From Ulota crispa (taxonomy: Eukaryota; Streptophyta; Bryopsida; Orthotrichales; Orthotrichaceae): a DNA stretch of 64,000 bases. Position 1 is the stretch's first letter; every line of letters begins with the position of its first letter. A program made the position numbers and the translations under genes. Below, in pieces: positions 45,866-58,245 of the stretch. The notes beneath the pieces were generated by a model, which was given only the letters and a program-made list of their open reading frames with translations, made no database searches and was not told where the DNA came from. The DNA is taken from positions 19,626,539 to 19,690,538 of the forward strand of contig OY987248.1 of assembly GCA_963920765.1 (NCBI GenBank), read 5' to 3'.

Positions 45866-47700
45866 TGACTTGCGACTCGCGTGCGTGGTAACTCCGGTCT
45901 CTCGCTCTCTAGCTCTCGCTCTCACTATCTCTTCACCCCACCACGGTCCGTCCAAGCCCGTGCACACGCTGCCCAAATCCAACAAGCTCGCCACTTCGCC
46001 GTGGCCCTGTGGGAGTCGCCACAGAGCTGAGGGGGGAGTCCATCGGGCGCACCAGTCTAGAGAGTGCCGATTACCGAAGCTCAACGATCCTGGAGCTTCC
46101 CACCCAGTTCTCTGATCCACTTAACCCCGATCCTTGCAGCTCAGGAGGTGGACCGACCACACGGCGATCTAGCTCGCGTCCCGTTCTCAGTGTAGTCGCC
46201 GTCTCCCCAACCTGTGCACTTTGTCCAGCGCGCGCTTCACCCCTTGCGTAGCTCAGCTGCCCTGCAATCCCCGTCGAAGAGCACGCACCGAACAGGCTGA
46301 CACATGTAACGATGGATGCGTGTCGACACCCCCCGATTGATTCCCCCACACACGCACAACTCCGGCACTTCACTAACGACTACAAAACACCGGTAACCGC
46401 TCGAAGCTCTTCCCCTTCACTTTCTGATCCCTGCTAGCTGCATCCCCAACAACACCTGCACCCCAGTGTCCACTTTCAAAACCCTTGCGTCTGTCCCTTT
46501 CAAAACTCTCACCTTCAGCCCCCAGCTCCTATAGAGACACCCGGCTACACACAAAGCACTACGCACAAACAATGCTCTCTATCTCTCTCCGCCACCGTCG
46601 TCCACACCCTCCCTTAGGCAGTCAGTGAGCTCAACAGGCGACGGTAACTGAAGCCTACCTCTCGAAACGCACACTCATCAACATCAAAATGCACCCCCAA
46701 ACTGAGATATTCCCCCGGGCCCAGCCAGCACCCACAGGGCTTCACTATCCCCACCAGTAACTACTAACTGTTCTCCTAAGGCACCGAATCAATCATCCGC
46801 AAGCCTCTACTAGATCACACTCATAATCATCATCAATGTGCGCGTTATCTTGCCCTCTCCGGAGCACCTGGGTCCCAAAACGAGCAACTAAGCAGTAGTA
46901 GTAGTAGCAGTAGTAATAGTAGCGGACGTAAGTCAGTAGTAACTTAGCAGCAGTACGAGTGACGAGCAACAGAACAAGCAAACGACAGGAGGATTGCGCT
47001 CTTCCAACCCAAAGCTTTTCTAGCGCGACCAACTTTTCAGTGTCTTTGTTGTTTGCCTTTCAGCACCCCCCAAAGGCAGGCAGGCAGGCGGAGTGGCGGC
47101 ACAAACCTCCTAAAGCACTACCAATACTGCAGACGAGGACGGCGGAAAGCTCAGCATTGGCTCGGTGCGGAGCGATGCGTGCTCCTGCTGCTCGCAAGGC
47201 CGTCCCCACCTCCCTCACCCCCGGATTTCTAGATAATATGCTCCCACCCCCGCGCCTCTCACAACTGGTCGCTGTTCCAGTTCCTGCTGTGGTTGCGGTA
47301 GCAGTTGCGGTTGTGGTTGCTGTTCAGGCTCCGCAAGCAGCCGCCTTGAGCACCCCCATGCTCACAACAGCACTGCTACTACTAAAGCCTCTCTCTCTGT
47401 CTCTCTCTAGAAACCAGCAAGCAAGGCCAGTTCTGAACTTTTCTGTGCACGCATTCCGCTCCGGCATTCCTCTGCAACAGCAGCATCAGCAGCAACAGCT
47501 TAGAGCGTCCCCTCAGCTGCCAGTGTAAGAAAAGGCAGTTTCCCCTTGGCCGGGCCCCGCTTGCTCCACTTTGTAGCGGCCCCCTCTTTCCAGCTTCGCT
47601 CGCGCTCTCTCGCTCGAGTCTCGCCCCCGCGCGCTGCAACCGACACATCCATACCATACGTAGATCTCTACGAGTATGGCTCTACCACGGTCGGGGCCTC
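45866..47700 (-). promoter_or_regulatory. Probable GRF leader and promoter region
   Basis: GC-rich sequence upstream of the start codon. It holds GA-type tracts on the coding strand (45900-45925, 46571-46590, 47390-47410), common in plant 5' leaders, and a CAG/CAA-rich patch at 47470-47505. The transcription start is not identifiable. Plus-strand open frames here (for example 46959-47528) are low-complexity and not supported as genes. Confidence 0.5.
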
Positions 47701-48479
47701 GCTGCCCTTTTTCCCCCTCCCGTCGTACCACCCTATTTTTTTCCTTTTTCACCCTTCGGTACAACTCCCCAGGGGTTGCTTTTTGATTAATTGTTTTTGA
47801 TTGATTATACTTTTGGTTCACTAGTTGGGGCTGGGTGGTACCCTTGTTATTGGGGGTTGTGTGGTAATGGGGGATGGTGGAACTACAGAATTTGTTTGGT
47901 GATGTTTGTGGGGGGCTCACACATGTGAGAAGCTGTATTAATATTGGAAAAATCTTTCGGTAGGTTTGCTTTTATGTTCATAATATAGCCCCCCACACCC
48001 TGTACTGCTGCTGCGGTGCTGCCCCTCCCCCTCTGTAGATGCTACCTTTTCTGTTGTAGAGGATAGAGGGTAGAGGTGGAGGTAGAGGTGGGGGTAGAAG
48101 TGTAGCTTTGGGGTGCACATTGGGAATGTGCTGAAGTACCATGGGGGCCGATGGAATGATTGCGTGGAGAAAACGAGTGATGCCAATTGCTCTTGATGAA
48201 TGGGGCTGTGTATGTGAGCTTTGGGGTTTCTGGAAAGGTTACTAAAACCTTCTGCTCTTCTAGCTCTCTCTCTCCATGACGTGGATATGTTACCACATAA
48301 GTCTAATTCTCCTTGATGAGTGATGATTCATGTCCATATAGTACTTTCAGGATGCTTAGGAGGACTCTTGGGTTTTATGGGATGAAATTAAACACGGCTA
48401 GTTTGAATAGCAATTTACTGCTCAACTTTGCCCCAAACCAAAAAGCCTTTGTACGTAGGAGTTTTGTGCAGAAAGTGAG
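47701..48479. other. Gene-free stretch upstream of the GRF region
   Basis: Transition from GC-rich to AT-rich DNA, with GT-rich and GGTAGAGGTGG-type short repeats around 48060-48100. Nothing recognised. Confidence 0.4.
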
Positions 48480-48765
48480 GGGGCGGTTCACACTATGTTT
48501 CAAGTCCCATGTTCGTTGTTGCTCACATGGTAGTATTTTTTGGAAGTTTTGGTGCCAAAGAAAGTGGGATTTCACTCAAGATTTGGGTCAGCCATTTTGT
48601 TGAACCCAACTTTCAGCCCGTATCTTGTCAATACTTTTGCATATAACATTCAGAACTTCCTTTTTAGAAATGTTTTTGTTTTTAATAGCCCAACTAAGAT
48701 GGGATCTGGCATTGCAATGAGACTTACAAAGGTGAGACGAGGAAAGGAGTATGAAATGCCTCTGC
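48480..48765. repeat. Dispersed repeat, group S, copy 2
   Basis: Shares GGTTCACACTAT, the TTTTTGGAAGTTTTGGTGCC block, GCCATTTTG and the following ~150 bases with 35486-35830. The internal left part is shorter. Ends uncertain. Confidence 0.55.
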
Positions 48766-48805
48766 GTATGTGATTCCTCCCTTGAACTGTTGTAGCTAGC
48801 ATGGT

Positions 48806-49272
48806 CTACATTAAATATTGCATTTAGATTGCCCCCACAATAATTTCTCAACATTTTACACTATATAAATATGTACTCATACTAAGTTAAATTTCATTAA
48901 GAATTACTACAATAAACACAAAATGACAAGACTTGACAGTAACTACAACGTTGTAAAAAAATTAACTAATTATCACTAGAAGAAAAATGGCAATAAACAA
49001 TTAAGTAATTTAGTTGTTGTGCAATTATTGTGACCATATGTGACCATATAACAATTATGAAATGACTACATATGGTCACAATATCTGCACAACAACTAAA
49101 TTACTTAGTTGTTTATTGCCATTTTTTTCTAGTATATGTCTAGGTTGTAAATCATATAAAATTGTAGTATTTGGAGAATTGCATGGGCCTTCAATTGGCC
49201 AAATAATGAGTCACGAGGTAACTTTCTAAGGTAAAGGCGGGTAATGCAACCTAAATGCACTGTTGAGTGTAG
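48806..49272. mobile_element. MITE, group X, copy 2 (interrupted)
   Basis: CTACATTAAATATTGCATTTAG on the left, truncated here to its first bases, pairs imperfectly with CTAAATGCACTGTTGAGTGTAG on the right. The interior is split by the CACTA foldback at 48974-49134. Related to 28879-29211. Confidence 0.65.
48974..49134. mobile_element. CACTA foldback MITE
   Basis: Begins CACTAGAAGAAAAATGGCAA and ends TTTTTTTCTAGTA (last base of the expected TAGTG changed). The ~50-bp arms are nearly perfect. Flanked by TAT on both sides (48971-48973 and 49135-49137), the 3-bp duplication of CACTA elements. Confidence 0.9.
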
Positions 49273-49797
49273 GAGATATTTGAACTTCACACTATTAGAA
49301 ATAGTGTTTGGAAACCAGATGAACAGAACCGGCTGCAGCCACTTTGCTGCACAATAACCACAAATTAGAAATGCCAAAGTGCCCACCTTTTGGCATCTTT
49401 ACTGGAAGAAAGAGAAAGCAGGTGAAAGTATTTTAAAAAAAGTGAAAGTGAAAGTGAAAGTTAGAGGCTGGCCTTATCACATCAGGGTGTCCTTTGCTTT
49501 GACTGGCTTTGCATTAGGCGGACTTTTTTCTTGTTTATCTCAGTGATAACTCTGAGCTGGAAGACTGAACGGGCTGGCAAGCCTGGCATTGCAAAGACAT
49601 GGATTAGACTCCAGACACCATAATTACTCTGATTGACAAACCTGTACATGTAAGCTTATTAACTTACCTCTCAATTCTGCCCTCATGTCTTGATTGTATA
49701 CACTTTAAAATACAATTGTATTCACGTATGGTCGTATGGTACACGAGGGCAGCGTTGGAGAATTGGACCATAAAAATGATGAGTTTCTCTTAACCCT
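49273..49797. other. Gene-free stretch
   Basis: Contains a small AGTGAA(A) tandem run near 49440-49460. No gene recognised. Confidence 0.4.
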
Positions 49798-50028
49798 TTA
49801 ACCCCTGAAGGGCCCTTGGGCTTGGAGTTACGGTATCAAATACGGTCGCAACCAATATTCAGGAGTTTGAATCAGTTGGAAATTAAGTGTTACAATCATA
49901 CATATTAAAGTGTTGTATGATGGTGGGTGCATAATTTTTTTTGAAAAATTCTCGGAGCAGCTCAAATACATCTATACATATGGTCATATATACAACTGCA
50001 AAGGGCGTTCGGACCCTTCAGGGGTTAA
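49798..50028 (+). mobile_element. TTAA element, group K, copy 1
   Basis: Begins TTAACCCCTGAAGGGCCCTT and ends CGGACCCTTCAGGGGTTAA; 231 bp with good inverted ends. Relative of 56774-56995. Confidence 0.88.
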
Positions 50029-52451
50029 GGTCTAGTTGAGCACTTTTTGGTTGATTTAAACACATTATCATTGGTAGTCAAAGTTTGACAATGAATTTGG
50101 TTATGGATGAAAGGGGATGGGTGTGGGGAATTTGGAAATGAATGTAATGAGACAAATTTCATGAAGATCCATGCTAGCATGTGGTGTAGGGGTTGAAAAA
50201 ATTGCATGCATGCAGGCAGGCTAAAAAATACGCAAATTATTAGAGAAAGAAAACCCTAAATGCAAAAGAGAATGGCATTTATACTAACAAACACAAGTTT
50301 GGGGAATGATATGTTGGAGTTCCATATGGTTCTTGATGGTAACATTTGAGAAACTTGGTCCTATAAGAAGAAAAAAGAATTCCTTAGTAGGAAACACAAT
50401 GACAAAGGTAGCTTGTTGTATGCATGCTCACTTCACCATATGCAGATAGAGAGATCTATTATAACTTGCAACAAAGGAACCCTCGATTGCCACCAAATTT
50501 ATTGTGAAGGTCCAAACATCAAATCCCATTCCAATGGTACAGTCAAATCTTCATCACAAATCATGATTAGGTATTTTTCATATATATTTGAGTTTAGAAC
50601 AGGAAACCCTCTTGCTCACCCCCCCAAATCAACCACATACCTTAAAGGGTTGAAAGACAACCAAAAGTTTATATTTGTCCATATGTCCAATTCTTTTACT
50701 ATGGCTTCTTCACAAAAAGACAATCTTACTTGTGCATATTTATACAATTAAACTTTTTATCAAGATTCTTCTATCATTGAATTAAGTACAAAGTTTTTGT
50801 GTTTACTTGATTTAGCAAATTAGTTAACAGATCTCGATCAATGAAGTCAATAAAAATAAGCAACAACGTTGTAAGAGGGTTTTTGTAATCTTGAATTTAG
50901 AGACAAAAACATTTGTTAAGCTCTTGGTAGCTCTTGGTAAACATTGAAGTAAGGGCCATATTGATGGCAAATTAGATTTTTTTAAAATTCAGATATCCTC
51001 TATCTTATACCCTCTATTGATGTTTCCAATTAGACCAGAGCGTATTGGTGCATTGGCTTATGTTTAGAGTAAAGGTTTATACAAATTCTCAGATATTCAT
51101 AAGAATTTACTGATTTGTCATTGCACAATCTCCTAACTTTTGGTGTAAAGGCAAAATTTAAATCAATCTATTTATCAACCATGCTATATATTTTCACTTA
51201 ATGCAACCACAGCTGCATTCACCAATTAAGTCTAGTGCATAAATTGATCATCTGTTCATCCATTTACTATTTAAGCCCTTTGTCTATCAATCTTTCAATC
51301 CATTGCAAAAACAATTAAGTGACTTATCAATTGACTGATTTGTTACTCAAAATTCTAATCAATTTATTGATCCCTAAGGGCCAACACCAAGAGACTGCAT
51401 CCAAAGTAAATTGAATTTGGAATCTTCTTAAATTCACTATTCATTTCAAAGTTGGAGGTTTAGCCCATAATATATTAATAAATTAGTTTGAAGTATAAGG
51501 CCCACACATGTGAGACTAGTGCCAAGGCTCCTTGTTACACAAATATCTAATAAGGATTGTCTTCTTTCTTAGAATTATGTTCATAAGGGCCTTTATTGCA
51601 AACATTGACTCAAAACGACTATTGGATTAGGATGATTAAGATGATGCTATGTAGAGACTTGGAGCTTTGTAAGAATTAATTAATGAGCCTCTAAGAAATT
51701 TTGCCTTTCATCACTAGCCACATGTTTTACAATCAAGTGAAAGCATATATTACAATTTGTGTTGATTGTGATTAGTTCAAGAAATTAGTACTTGTGATTC
51801 ACTAGATTAACAAGTCATAGTTTTTGTTCAAAACAAATTCCAACTTTTTTTCATTTTTTTTGAAATAGAGGCATTTTTATTGGAAGGAGTATTAGAGAGT
51901 TAGTGGACATGTTCTTCCAAAATTTCACATAGTTTGATCATTTTTTGAACTTGTAATGTATAGTCACAATAATCATTTTTTAGGAAACCACATAAGAGGC
52001 ACACGTGTCTTTGGAATTGCTAATGACATCTTCTTACATAAGTACATTAGATGCCTTTCTTTAGTTCATACTTTTAATAGGTTCTTTTATATTGATTGGC
52101 AATAGCACTTTTTATCCTTTCAAGCAAAAGAAGGATGTGAGTCATTAGTCACATATATTAGCAATCACTTAGATATTTCTAATTAGTATCAATACATATG
52201 TTTTGTGTTTGCACAAATATATTTTGATTACAATACATAAATATATGTGAAGCGTAATTTGGAAAGGCTCCACTAGTCATAACAATGGGAGCTACCCTTG
52301 ACCCACCATTAAATAGCTTGTTTGTATAATGAAATGTGAAGAATAACTTTGTAAAATTAAAGAACAACAAGGATATACTCACTCATGTAATATATAAACA
52401 CATTTGATATCCTATAATAATTACAAAGAGCTTGTTTTTTCTGAGATTAGT
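50029..52451. other. Long AT-rich gene-free stretch
   Basis: About 2.4 kb without a recognised gene, RNA or paired repeat. A 112-codon open frame at 50413-50751 has no family features. Confidence 0.4.
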
Positions 52452-53400
52452 TTAACCCCTAAAGGATCATTGTCCCTTTGGGGGACAAATGGGATTTTGG
52501 GCATGTACCTCTCCACCTAACTATTTTTTGTGATGTTTTGAAACTTTTATTGAAGATGGGGAATTCAAAGATCTGCGTGAGCATTTAACTTTTTCTTCAT
52601 TCCAACATTTATTGAAGAAGTTATGCATGAATAACTGAAAAACAAGGGAGAATCAAGCAACCAAAAAAAACTGTCTTTTTTTTAAAATAAACATTTGAAA
52701 TTGGTTCTTTAGATTTTTGTATATGTGGGAATCTTTGAGTTATTCAATTTTGATAGATGAGATGAAAGTTATGAAAAGTTGAAGTTTGCAGGTAGGTATG
52801 GGACTCCCAAACCTCCATTCCTTTTCCTCCTTGTAGAACTTGTTGCTTTACTTTTTTGAGCACTTTGTATATTTGTTTTTTGACTCTTTTTTTTGCAAGT
52901 TGTAGTAGACTAAGATTCCTTTGTTTTCACCATTTGGATCAAGGTAATTCAAATTTCTAAATTTTAAACAAATCCTCCAATTTTGCCTAGTGTATTTGCA
53001 AAATTCTAGACCTTCTGGCATTGCAGGATTTTACAAAGTATGATCCACATGTCCAGTTCGTTTGAAAATTCTCCCACACATACCTAACTTGGTTTTGGAC
53101 ATGAATAAAAAAGTCCTCAACTTTGAGTAGAGTCATTTTTTTGACATATCAGTGGTCAAAGGCTTTTGAAAATTTTGGACAAGAAAGAAATTTTTTTCTT
53201 CACTTTGGATGTAATTATCTCGCTCCTCAACATTTAAATTCAATTGATTTTTTCCCAACAAGTACCTCCCATAGTTTAGGCCAAGATCCTACAGTTAGAT
53301 TTTCCAAAAAAAAGTTTTTTTTTACTATTCTACTCACTCCCAAAAAGTGACAATTTTCACTGAAATTCACAGAAAAAAGACCGCGGTCCTTTAGGGTCAA
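52452..53400 (+). mobile_element. TTAA element, group D, copy 3
   Basis: Begins TTAACCCCTAAAGGATCATT and ends CGCGGTCCTTTAGGGTCAA, the final TTAA altered to TCAA; 949 bp. Closely follows 11828-12765 along its length, including ATGGGACTCCC and CATTGCAGGATTTTACAAAG. Confidence 0.88.
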
Positions 53401-53782
53401 TTACTTATAGTAGATAACCTCATTGCACTTTATATTTTTTACTTTAATTCTTATAATTCAAGTTCCGCATTAGTAGAAACCATTTGAACGTTAAAACAAA
53501 CATTGCAATACCTTGCAAAAAGAAAGTCGAGACTCAAGAAATGGTTTTAATAACGTATATATCTCCTTTACCCTTTCAAAGCTTTGTAGAAAGTAATTGG
53601 CTTCAATTCTCCACAACGAAACTCCCGGAATTTATTATGACTGTTTCTAGATACAATTCACCAAACACACTCCTGTAACCACAAATTTCACATTCAAATA
53701 TAAATATTTGAGTTGCAGACTAAGATATACAAGGCCCAAAACTAAAAACTTGTGTATAAACTCAAATTTCCATCATTTAAGT
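53401..53782. other. Gene-free stretch
   Basis: Nothing recognised. Confidence 0.4.
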
Positions 53783-54475
53783 TTAACTCCTAAACGTCTG
53801 AAAGGCCACACCTTTACTACACTTGAGATCAACAATCAACTTGGAATATATCTATATTATTAAGTGGGAGGATTTCCCTCAGTGCTCTCTTTTCTAGAAC
53901 TTTCTAGAACTTTTTGTTGTAAGTTGAAGCAAGAAAGGAAGTCCAAGATATAAAACACCATGCAAGTACCCTCCAATCATATCCCTTTTCAAAATTTTCT
54001 AAAACTTTTTGGTGGAAGTTGAAATAATGAGTCATGCTTCAAATTTAAAACACCAAATGCCCTCCAACGGTGTGCTAGAAATCAATCAAATGCCAAGCAC
54101 CCCTTGGCAAAATAATAAAGAGTGGGATTGTAATGAAAGCAATTAGTGTGTTTGGTCTCAAGAAAGGACCAAAATGATGATGCATCAAGGTTAGGTTCTA
54201 GACTAGTTGTGAGATATTGATTTTTTGTAAAGTACATCAAGATTATATTCTAGACCAATTGATTTGTGAGATATCAAATTCTCGTAAAGTTGAATGTTGT
54301 GTCACCCATACATATCCAACTCGTGCAAAGCCTGTGCACGTAACTTATACTAGTATAGATATATCAATGCAATTCTAATGAGCTATTTGAGATCCCAAAT
54401 TAAAGCTTCTTGTCAGTAACAAATGCCAATTATGTGACAACATATCTTCTATCCCATGGGACCTTGAGGGGTTAG
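53783..54475 (+). mobile_element. TTAA element, group B, copy 5 (interrupted)
   Basis: Begins TTAACTCCTAAACGTCTGAA and ends GACCTTGAGGGGTTAG (last TTAA decayed). It carries a 503-bp Helitron at 53851-54353; without it the element is about 190 bp and lines up with 21814-22053, with a deletion near the left end. Confidence 0.82.
53851..54353 (+). mobile_element. Non-autonomous Helitron, copy 2
   Basis: Starts TCTATATTATTAAGTGGG after A and ends TTATACTAG before T. A clear 3' hairpin, CGTGCA-AAGCCTG-TGCACG, stands ~12 bases before the CTAG end. All are Helitron hallmarks. It sits inside a group B element, and removal restores the continuous sequence of that repeat. Relative of 29349-29829. Confidence 0.93.
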
Positions 54476-56773
54476 CTTCAACACTTTACTTGTGTCAAAA
54501 AACAATCAATGAATCAAGATCAAACATAGTTATTATTTCAAATTCGAATGACAAAATAGCGTATCTGTGTATTACAAATGTTTATGGCTGGAATTTACAA
54601 AATTAAAATTTATCAGAGGGTAACAAATGCCAAGAGTGTGAACAAACTACAGTAGTTGGACTTTTTGTTTTTTAGAACGTTTGAATGTTTAGTTTATTTC
54701 ACCAATAATGAGCGCTAATAATGAGTTGGGTTGGGTGATATACACACACTCTCAATTATGTCCCTCCTCCTTTGGGGGATGCATCTCCCCAGTCCCCACT
54801 AGTGCCAATGCACTCCCCTTGAATTTTTTGGTGTCTTTTTTGGGGACGTCATTGTTTCCAACTCTCCACGTTGCAAAACAATGACCGGCAATGGGAGAGG
54901 GCTGCTTTCATGGTAGAGGTACGGGTATAGGACCCATATCTCCGCTACCTCGGGCTCAGTAAATTTAGTTGCAATGGACAAAGTTTCATTGTTTTCAATG
55001 CACATGAGTAGAGGGGTTTTGTTTGTTGGGTGAAAGAGACCACGCTCTACTAGCAGTGGTGATTCACACCACCCTCCCAACCCAAAATTGGGTTTTTTTT
55101 ACAATAGCAAATTAATTGACTAGGTATGAGGCGCAAAAGAAGATGCAAAGAGTAATACAATGGAACAGCTGGAACCTCTCTAATTGAACACAACTAGGAC
55201 CAGGTAGGACATGCGTTTTAGACATGTTAGGTAGACTTTAGTACAACAATACATTATTTTTATTTATCTTATGTGGACATTATTACAGCAATCCATTTAC
55301 CTTACGGAGGCTATTCACTTGAGTAATGTGCTTTTTGTTAGGCTCTAAGCTTACTTAATCATACTTTTTTAGATAAAACCTACAAGGATTTTGTCTTTTT
55401 GCCTTTGGGACTCCACACATGATTAATTTCATAAGTTTTAAAAAAAGATTTAAGAAAATAATAGGTGAGTGTTGAGTGTAGAAGTGAGGCCACTGGGACC
55501 CGAGATGTTTTATGAAAATTAGTTAATATCAATGATATGTATCATCCATCACCGTCCACCCAACTTGGTATAATCTCATAGTAGCTTGGAAATTGTATAG
55601 TGTGACACCATAAACTAGCAAAATCTCCTACTGTGGCCAAACTCTTGGGTAGTGTTATTTTCATTGCTCTTTACGTTGACCTGCCCCAAAATCTATATGT
55701 CACCTCTTGATTTAGCATGATGGGATGAATGCCTTGACTGATAGCATAATTTCTGTTGGATCTTTATAAATTTATTGTGTCACTTAGTTAATTTAATCTA
55801 AATTAAATGTTAAAATTGGAGCAACTAGTGCTAGGGTGGCCAATTCTTTGCACTTTTAATGTAAAATGTCAAATAGTTACCTTTTTTGAATGATGATGAT
55901 TTTCTTTTGGCAAACAATTATTCCAATATGTTTTTGGAACTTTTTTCAAAACATCTCCTTGCATATAGTTACGAAGAGTTTTAATTATTTGAGGGGTGCT
56001 CTGAATAGTTAATATGATTGTTAAGTCTTTGTTAGCTTATGCTGTCTCATACTATAGTTCCATACCGTGTCCCAATTCCAAGGTCCCTCACTTACAAAAG
56101 TCCCAGGTCACTTAGAAAACGCCCACGTGGCAGCAATTTTAGAACTTTTGCAACCGAAAAACAATGTGAAATTTGCAAAAGATGCTTCATGAAATACATT
56201 CAAATGCTTCTTCCTTCCTTCCTTTTTTTTCATATTATTGGCTTGCTGATTTGTTCATTTCTTTAGTTATTCTTTGAAATATGGGGCTTGAATTAATTGT
56301 TGAGGATTCTGCTTAGGGGAAGGGGCCGCCCATAAGTATTCAAGTAGGGGGTGAGTGGTACCAGAAAGGGAAGGGAATACTACTCACGCCCACTTGCCCA
56401 TGCACCCCCCTTGCACTGGGAATTCCAAGTCAAAGTCCCCTCCCCCAGGCCAGGCCGGGAGGACTATTACTGGGGGCAGGACAAGCTAATCAGATCCATG
56501 TCCTTGCTGGATCAAGTGATCTCCGGATCATGGCCTTGTCTCACGGCCTTCGACCTTGTGACGTCACCCTTTGCTACTCTCCCTCTACTCCTCCCCTCTG
56601 TTCCCACTTCCCCCCCCCCCCCCTCATTTCATCACAAAAATCAAACCCAAAAAAAATCTTGAGAGATAAAATTAAAAAAATCTAAAAAAACTCTTAAAAA
56701 ATATAAGAGAAAACGGAAAAATAAACTTTAAGAAAAAACCGAATAAAAGTTTAAGAAAAAACTGAAAAAATGT
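54476..56773. other. Gene-free stretch with a GC-rich island
   Basis: Mostly AT-rich, with two GC-richer patches: ~54770-55080 and ~56310-56630. The second contains GTGACGTCAC, a palindromic bZIP-type site, and a run of C at 56611-56624. Neither patch gives a recognisable protein. From 56640 to 56773 an A-rich irregular tandem repeat (unit of the form GTTTAAGAAAAAACTG) leads into the next element. Confidence 0.45.
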
Positions 56774-56995
56774 TTAACCCTTGAAGGGCCCTTGGGCTCT
56801 GGAGCTACAGTACCAAATATGGTTGCAATCAATATTCAGAAGTTTGAATCAACTGAAAATTAAGTGTTACAACCATACATATTGAAGGGTTGCATGATGG
56901 TGGGTGCATAAAAAAACTAAAAAGCCTTCAAAGCAGCTCAAATATGTCGACCATACACAAGGCTGCAAAGGGTTTTCGTGACGTTCAGAGGTTAA
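56774..56995 (+). mobile_element. TTAA element, group K, copy 2
   Basis: Begins TTAACCCTTGAAGGGCCCTT and ends GTGACGTTCAGAGGTTAA; 222 bp. It is inserted into one unit of an A-rich tandem repeat, and removing it with one TTAA leaves the repeat in perfect register. Confidence 0.92.
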
Positions 56996-57122
56996 GAAAA
57001 AACTGAACAACTTTAAGAAGTAACTGAAAAAAAAAAAAAAAAAAAAAAAACATGCTTAATTCCCTCTTGTATGGTTCTTTTGACTCAAGAAATGTTTCTT
57101 GTGTGGATGTGTTGAATGTTAA

Positions 57123-57891
57123 GGAGCATCTCCAACCTTACTTGATGCGGTGAGAAAGGATTCTTTTTCTTGGCGCGTATGTGTGTTTATATATTTATAT
57201 TTATATATATACATATATATACGTATATATTATTTATTTATTTGTTTGTTTATTGCCTAAACCTTGTTTCAATCTAGTACTCACTACCATTATATTCATA
57301 AATTTGGATGAGAAAGGGAATGAAATTGTCAAATTCCTCCCTCAGCAAGCACCAACTTTGCCAAAATATAGGTGAAAGTAATGAACATTAGTATATATTA
57401 TGAATGAACTTGCACACATTGTTGATTCTATTCAAGTTTATTCAATTTGTTCTTACCGTACACTAGAAGAAAAAAGTGTCCTAAACGACTGGTTGTACAA
57501 TTATTCAATTTGAGTCGTTTAGGACATTGCGGTTGTTTAGGACTAGTTGTTATTGCACGCTTTCTTTTAGTGATACTTGCATTCTTAGGTGCACGTTGCT
57601 CTATCCAAATCAAATTATTCTAAGAAAAACCATAAGTCAAGAAATTACATCTATTCTTGAAAAGCCCTCATAATTCTTGTTTCCCACCTTTACTCTTCAA
57701 ATGTGCCCCATAGATAATAATTTGGCCATTCACCATGGGGAATATAGGATAAAACTCATTAAACTTAGGATAAATAGTGTTTTGAAGGACCATTGCTTGA
57801 CTGAAGTGCCTTGAAAATATTTTGAAGGGCCGGGAGCATTTATAATCCATGCTTGAAATGTGCATGGCGGTGCCAAATCAGAGATGCTCTA
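57123..57891. mobile_element. PIF/Harbinger-like element with nested CACTA
   Basis: Left end GGAGCATCTCCAACC, right end AGAGATGCTC, with TAA on both sides (57120-57122 and 57892-57894). Long for a MITE (769 bp); part of the length is the CACTA insertion at 57461-57572 and (TA)n near 57190-57235. End similarity is short, so moderate confidence. Confidence 0.55.
57461..57572. mobile_element. CACTA foldback MITE, small
   Basis: Begins CACTAGAAGAAAAAAGTGTC and ends GCTTTCTTTTAGTG; 112 bp with GTCCTAAACGACT-type inverted pieces. Flanks GTA and ATA differ by one base, compatible with a decayed 3-bp duplication. The first bases match the CACTA foldback at 48974. Confidence 0.75.
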
Positions 57892-58245
57892 AGATTGATA
57901 AGGATGTCTTATAATTGCAATTTATGCTTTTCTTTCTTTTTTTTCTTTTTTTTGGTTTAATATCTAGTTTCTCGTCATTTTTGTCTTTTGTGGCGGTTTG
58001 TTGTTCTATGGAAAATAAGTTGTTGTAAATCATTGAAATAATTTTAACTTAGAATTGGAGCAATTACCAGTATAGAAAATGAGGCATCTTTGTGGTATAC
58101 TTACAAATGTCTACTAGATATTTAATCCCTAAAGCCCAAGGGGTGTTTTCACCAGAAACTATCAAAATTTGTGTTTTTTCAATATGTTGTTGTGGATTTT
58201 AGTTTGAAAATTATTTTTGAAACTTCAATCATACAAAATTATAGT

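Noticed and set aside
45866-46120. N-terminal extension of GRF to 46120
   Set aside because: The extended frame opens with GTG directly after a TAA at 46121-46123; there is no in-frame ATG before 45865.
46959-47528. 189-codon plus-strand frame upstream of GRF
   Set aside because: Begins at GTG, is dominated by Val/Ala and Gln runs and lies antisense to the probable GRF leader.
54799-55080. 93-codon minus-strand frame
   Set aside because: Resembles no family I can name and has no supporting context, although its G+C is above background.
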